8,196 bases of DNA from Thermoplasmatota archaeon (GTDB taxonomy: Archaea > Thermoplasmatota > Thermoplasmata > GCA-020350865 > JAUVCJ01): contig JAUVCJ010000098.1 in the NCBI GenBank assembly GCA_030595765.1, forward strand, positions 1-8,196, in the 5' to 3' direction. Both the position numbers and the translations under genes were made by a program. Below the pieces are notes generated by a model. It was not told where the DNA came from and made no database searches. It was given only the letters and a program-made list of their open reading frames with translations. Positions 6,188 to 8,196 of the stretch are shown here, piece after piece. The first letter of the stretch is position 1. The number at the start of each line of letters is the position of its first letter.

Positions 6188-6208
6188 GCGAGCTTTTCCC
6201 CTGAGCCT

Positions 6209-6325
6209 CTTGCCTTCCTCCAAAAATCTCCCGTACCCGAAGTTTTTAGACCAAGGAGTTCCCCCTGTACGACCTGAAAGGCACAATCTCTCTTCGAACA
6301 TAACTGTGAGGAGGGAGGAGGCGAG
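6209..6325 (+). promoter_or_regulatory. Candidate structured leader sequestering a ribosome site
   Basis: Bases 6209-6221 (CTTGCCTTCCTCC) can pair with 6314-6325 (GGAGGAGGCGAG): twelve pairs, one of them G-U, with T6215 bulged. The 3' strand is the ribosome site of the small ORF at 6330. The 92 nt between can form smaller hairpins, for example AAAAA/TTTTT (6222-6226 with the TTTTT near 6244) and CCTGAAAGG. This could be a translation-control leader. The purine/pyrimidine-rich composition makes chance pairing easy, so the call is tentative. I recognise no known riboswitch here. The rest of 5991-6483 shows no clear gene, tRNA or rRNA. Confidence 0.3.
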
Positions 6326-6329
6326 AATA

Positions 6330-6443
6330 ATGTTGGATCACCGCAATTGTCATTGGTGTGGGAGGTCACCAGGAAATGATAACATGTTAAGACACAGTAG
6401 TAATAGTCATATATTCTCCGCCCTGAGTCCGAAATATCATTAA
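6330..6443 (+). CDS. Candidate 37-residue C2H2-like zinc-finger micro-protein
   Basis: An ATG at 6330 follows a strong GGAGGAG ribosome site (6314-6320, spacing 9) and opens 37 codons, ending in TAA at 6441-6443. The product contains C7-x2-C10-G, L20, H22 and H27, i.e. C-x2-C-x11-H-x4-H. That is one residue short of the classic C2H2 finger (x12 between the second Cys and first His). Short archaeal zinc-finger proteins of this size are known, so a DNA- or RNA-binding role is possible. The same frame stays open further upstream, but the strong ribosome site favours this start. It lies 82 nt before the chosen trmO start, in the same direction, and opposite to the mrp operon. I cannot name a family, and the ORF could be chance. 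Confidence 0.35.
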   Translation: MLDHRNCHWCGRSPGNDNMLRHSSNSHIFSALSPKYH

Positions 6444-6451
6444 CAGATTTT

Positions 6452-6465
6452 AGCATACATATGCT
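6452..6465. promoter_or_regulatory. Palindrome AGCATA-CA-TATGCT upstream of trmO
   Basis: Perfect 6-bp arms around a 2-nt centre, about 29 nt upstream of the TATA-like box at 6494. It may be an operator or activator site. The GCATAC/GTATG-like half-sites recall the CATAC palindromes at 936-970, but the two are not the same sequence. Confidence 0.35.
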
Positions 6466-6485
6466 GTCATCATAGATACAGCATT

Positions 6486-6500
6486 GAAAGAAAGATATAG
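6486..6500 (+). promoter_or_regulatory. Candidate BRE/TATA promoter of trmO
   Basis: GAAAGAAAGATATAG combines a purine/A-rich BRE-like stretch with a GATATAG TATA box centred near 6497. A start about 26 nt downstream falls near 6523, just before the ATG at 6526. This fits leaderless transcription and explains the missing Shine-Dalgarno. A second TATA-like box (CATATATT, about 6408-6415) is an alternative. Confidence 0.45.
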
Positions 6501-6525
6501 TGCGTTGTTCTTAGCGATGAATATC

Positions 6526-6993
6526 ATGGAATACATAAAATACAGGCCAATTGGAAAAATACATTCGCCGTTCAAGGAGCCGAAAGGAACGCCGATACAG
6601 CCGAGTGCTGGCAAGGACGTAAAAGGCATAGTTGAGGTTTTTTCGGAGTATGCCGAAGGGTTGAAAGACATAGACGGATTTTCACACATCATTCTGATCA
6701 TCCATTTGCATCTGGCCATCGAGTCGAAACTGGTTGCAACGCCGTTCATGGACGACGAGCCACACGGCATCTTCGCGATTCGGGGACCAAGCAGGCCAAA
6801 TCCCATCGGAATTTCCATTGTGCGCCTAGATAAAGTCGAAGGCAACATTCTTCATATTCTGGACCTGGACATCATAGATGGCACGCCGCTCCTTGATATC
6901 AAACCTTATTTGCCCGCGTTCGACGAAAAAGAGGCGGTAAAAATTGGCTGGCTAGAGAATAAACATGCTCATATTGCCAAGTTCAAGAGATGA
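6526..6993 (+). CDS. trmO: TrmO/TsaA (YaeB, UPF0066) family tRNA methyltransferase
   Basis: A protein of 155 residues from the ATG at 6526. E. coli TrmO uses S-adenosylmethionine to N6-methylate t6A at position 37 of tRNA-Thr, and archaeal members such as this are shorter because they lack the C-terminal extension. Motifs are YRPIGKIHSPFKEPKG at the N-terminus, EGLKDIDGFSHIILI (the beta-barrel core), GIFAIRGPSRPNPIGIS (the signature RxPxRPNPIG, with G-P here instead of S-P), and DGTPLLDIKPYLPAFD. Family members start just before the PIG motif, so I reject the TTG start at 6484. The ATG at 6517 is a second choice. The predicted promoter at 6486-6500 fits the 6526 start. It is transcribed away from the metal-cluster operon and converges on the aminotransferase. 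Whether its substrate is tRNA-Thr in this organism is inferred from the family. Confidence 0.9.
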   Translation: MEYIKYRPIGKIHSPFKEPKGTPIQPSAGKDVKGIVEVFSEYAEGLKDIDGFSHIILIIHLHLAIESKLVATPFMDDEPHGIFAIRGPSRPNPIGISIVRLDKVEGNILHILDLDIIDGTPLLDIKPYLPAFDEKEAVKIGWLENKHAHIAKFKR

Positions 6994-7015
6994 CTGGCGC
7001 CTCTTAGAATAACTG

Positions 7016-7047
7016 AATCATTCAAAGGAGTTAGCAAATCATTCAAA
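7016..7047 (+). repeat. Direct repeat AATCATTCAAA x2
   Basis: An exact 11-bp repeat at 7016-7026 and 7037-7047 (period 21 bp), between trmO and the convergent aminotransferase gene. Period two helical turns. Meaning unknown; it may be a chance duplication in A/T-rich DNA. Confidence 0.35.
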
Positions 7048-7060
7048 TCTTCTATCGTAT

Positions 7061-7088
7061 GTACTTCCCCTTTTCTTATTTGAAGTAC
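7061..7088. terminator. Candidate bidirectional terminator between convergent genes
   Basis: Arms GTACTTC (7061-7067) and GAAGTAC (7082-7088) enclose a 14-nt pyrimidine-rich loop containing TTTT. It is located 68 nt after the trmO stop and overlaps the last codons and stop of the aminotransferase gene. A hairpin at a convergent junction, with a T-rich tract, could end transcription from the trmO side. Archaeal termination relies more on T tracts than on hairpins, so confidence is modest. Confidence 0.35.
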
Positions 7089-8196
7089 TCTTCCATCCTA
7101 TCAAACGCCTTGTTTATCTCTTTCTCGGAAACGCAGAACGATAGTCTTAAATGCCCTTCCCCAGTCGGCCCGAATGCTATTCCGGGCGTCGTTGAGACCC
7201 TAGCTTCTTTTAAAAGTTTTTTGCAGAAGCTTATCGAGTCCTTGCCTTCTTCCAACAGTATCTTTGGGAACATCAGGTATGAACCTTTTGGCTTCTGATA
7301 TTCGAAGACCGATGACAGTCTGTCAAGTCTCTTGCACATTAGATCTCGTGTGTTGAGGTAATGCTTCCTGTAATCCACTATGCAATCCTGCGGTCCTTTG
7401 AGGGCATTGAGTGCTGCATATTGAGAGACCACCGGTGCACAGATGGCAAATGGAATATGTGCCTTGGTAATCTGTGGTATCAACTCTTCATCCGCATGCA
7501 GATAACCGATCCTCCAACCGGTCATGGCATAGTTCTTTGTGAATGTAAAACAACTGATCGTGCTCTTCTTCATTTCGGGGATCGAACCAATGCTGAAATG
7601 CTCATTTTCATCATATACAAAATATTCGTAGGCCTCATCTGTTATGACCACTAGGTTATTCTCCAGAGCAATATCGGCCAGCTGTCTGAGTTGTTTCTCG
7701 CTAAAAACAGTACCGGTTGGGTTGCTGGGCGAGCAATAGATTATTGCCTTTGTCCTGGGAGTAATCGCGTTCCGGACGGCATCCATGTCCCAAATGAAAC
7801 CCTCCTCTTCTATCAGGGGTACAATGACTGGTTTTCCAGAGGCAAGAAAAACCTCTTGAATGTGCGTAGAGTAGGTTGGTGATGGGAAGATGACTTCATC
7901 ACCAGGATCAATCACGGCCATGATAGCCGAGGACAGCCCTTCCACCGCGCCGACGGTGACTATTATCTGAGACGGATTCGCATTTATGCTATTGTCTCTT
8001 TTCAGCTTCTTGACTATTTCTTCCCGCAGTTCCAGCAATCCAGAACTAGTAGAATAGCCGCCCACAAGACCTTTCCTTATTGCAGAGATAGCACCCTCTT
8101 TGATGTGCTCTGGGGTATCAACGGTTGGTTTCGCCCAAGATAAAAATGCCACATCTTCCACTTCTTTGGACAATCTTGTCATTTCGTGAATTGCTG
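7076..8196 (-). CDS. PLP-dependent class I/II aminotransferase (partial, N-terminus off right edge)
   Basis: A fold-type I PLP enzyme that transfers amino groups between amino acids and 2-oxo acids. Counting from the internal Met at 8182, motifs are GYSTSSGLLELREEI (43-57), SPSNPTG with Asn154 (binds the cofactor), TDEAYEYF with Asp182 and Tyr185, TFTKNYAMTGWRIGY with the Schiff-base Lys216, and HLRLSF with Arg346 (binds the substrate carboxylate). All key residues are present. The frame stays open from 8182 to the window edge with residues AIHE, aligning with the ordinary family N-terminus (before the sequence DVAFLSWAKP, usually DVISLGVGEP), so the true start is most likely outside the window. 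The G-E-P motif is replaced by A-K-P. Subfamily (aspartate, aromatic or other amino acid) cannot be decided. It converges on trmO with an 82-nt gap. Confidence 0.93.
   Translation of the reverse strand, partial: AIHEMTRLSKEVEDVAFLSWAKPTVDTPEHIKEGAISAIRKGLVGGYSTSSGLLELREEIVKKLKRDNSINANPSQIIVTVGAVEGLSSAIMAVIDPGDEVIFPSPTYSTHIQEVFLASGKPVIVPLIEEEGFIWDMDAVRNAITPRTKAIIYCSPSNPTGTVFSEKQLRQLADIALENNLVVITDEAYEYFVYDENEHFSIGSIPEMKKSTISCFTFTKNYAMTGWRIGYLHADEELIPQITKAHIPFAICAPVVSQYAALNALKGPQDCIVDYRKHYLNTRDLMCKRLDRLSSVFEYQKPKGSYLMFPKILLEEGKDSISFCKKLLKEARVSTTPGIAFGPTGEGHLRLSFCVSEKEINKAFDRMEEYFK

Noticed and set aside
5940..6443. Long plus-strand frame (167 codons) across the mrp start
   Set aside because: Its first part is antisense to mrp and codes for nothing recognisable. 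Only the last 37 codons, behind a strong ribosome site, are kept as a candidate.
6163..6456. 97-codon open frame on the minus strand in the mrp-trmO gap
   Set aside because: The product shows no recognisable motif and has low-complexity stretches, and the frame lacks a clear ribosome site. It overlaps the better-supported small ORF.
5991..6483. tRNA, SRP RNA or RNase P RNA in the long intergenic region
   Set aside because: No tRNA T-loop or acceptor pairing, SRP helix 8 signature or RNase P core motif was found on either strand by eye.
6484..6525. TTG and ATG (6517) starts for trmO upstream of 6526
   Set aside because: They would add residues before the family N-terminus and lie upstream of the predicted transcript start near 6523.
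1..8196. CRISPR array, transposon or prophage
   Set aside because: No regular spaced repeats, transposase, integrase or terminal inverted repeats were seen.

Overview
The window looks like part of the chromosome of an anaerobic archaeon, probably a methanogen-type euryarchaeote. Several genes have A/T-rich TATA-like boxes at the distance expected of archaeal promoters. trmO and the left-edge membrane gene have no clear ribosome binding site and seem to start close to the predicted transcript start, while other genes have strong GGAGG-type sites. The gene content also fits: ferredoxin-bearing MinD-type ATPases, DUF89, DUF1847 and an iron-sulfur (Fe-S) scaffold with no cysteine desulfurase beside it. 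An anaerobic bacterium cannot be fully excluded, and I cannot name a genus.

Layout. Positions 1-256 (minus): start of a small membrane protein running off the left edge. Positions 332-5990 (minus): eight genes in one direction, transcribed from right to left. In order these are an Mrp/ApbC-type ATPase, two small NifX/orange-protein family proteins, a DUF89 protein, two MinD-type ATPases each with a two-cluster ferredoxin insert, an IscU/NifU-type scaffold, and a Cys-rich DUF1847 protein. Positions 5991-6525: a long region before trmO with divergent promoters, a candidate structured leader and a 37-residue zinc-finger-like small ORF. Positions 6526-6993 (plus): TrmO-type tRNA methyltransferase. 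Positions 7076-8196 (minus): class I/II aminotransferase whose N-terminus lies beyond the right edge.

The central cluster resembles the orp (orange protein) operon of Desulfovibrio. That operon has two ferredoxin-bearing MinD ATPases, an Mrp-type ATPase and small NifX-family proteins, one of which carries a Mo-Cu-S cluster. Here it is combined with an IscU scaffold, a DUF89 phosphatase-like protein and DUF1847. The likely shared theme is ATP-driven assembly or transfer of a metal-sulfur cluster; the client is unknown. Tight junctions (1 nt, 8 nt, a 4-nt ATGA overlap) support co-expression within blocks. The longer gaps hold sequence of their own: a repeat-encoded acidic micro-ORF, paired palindromes before DUF1847, and direct repeats before DUF89.
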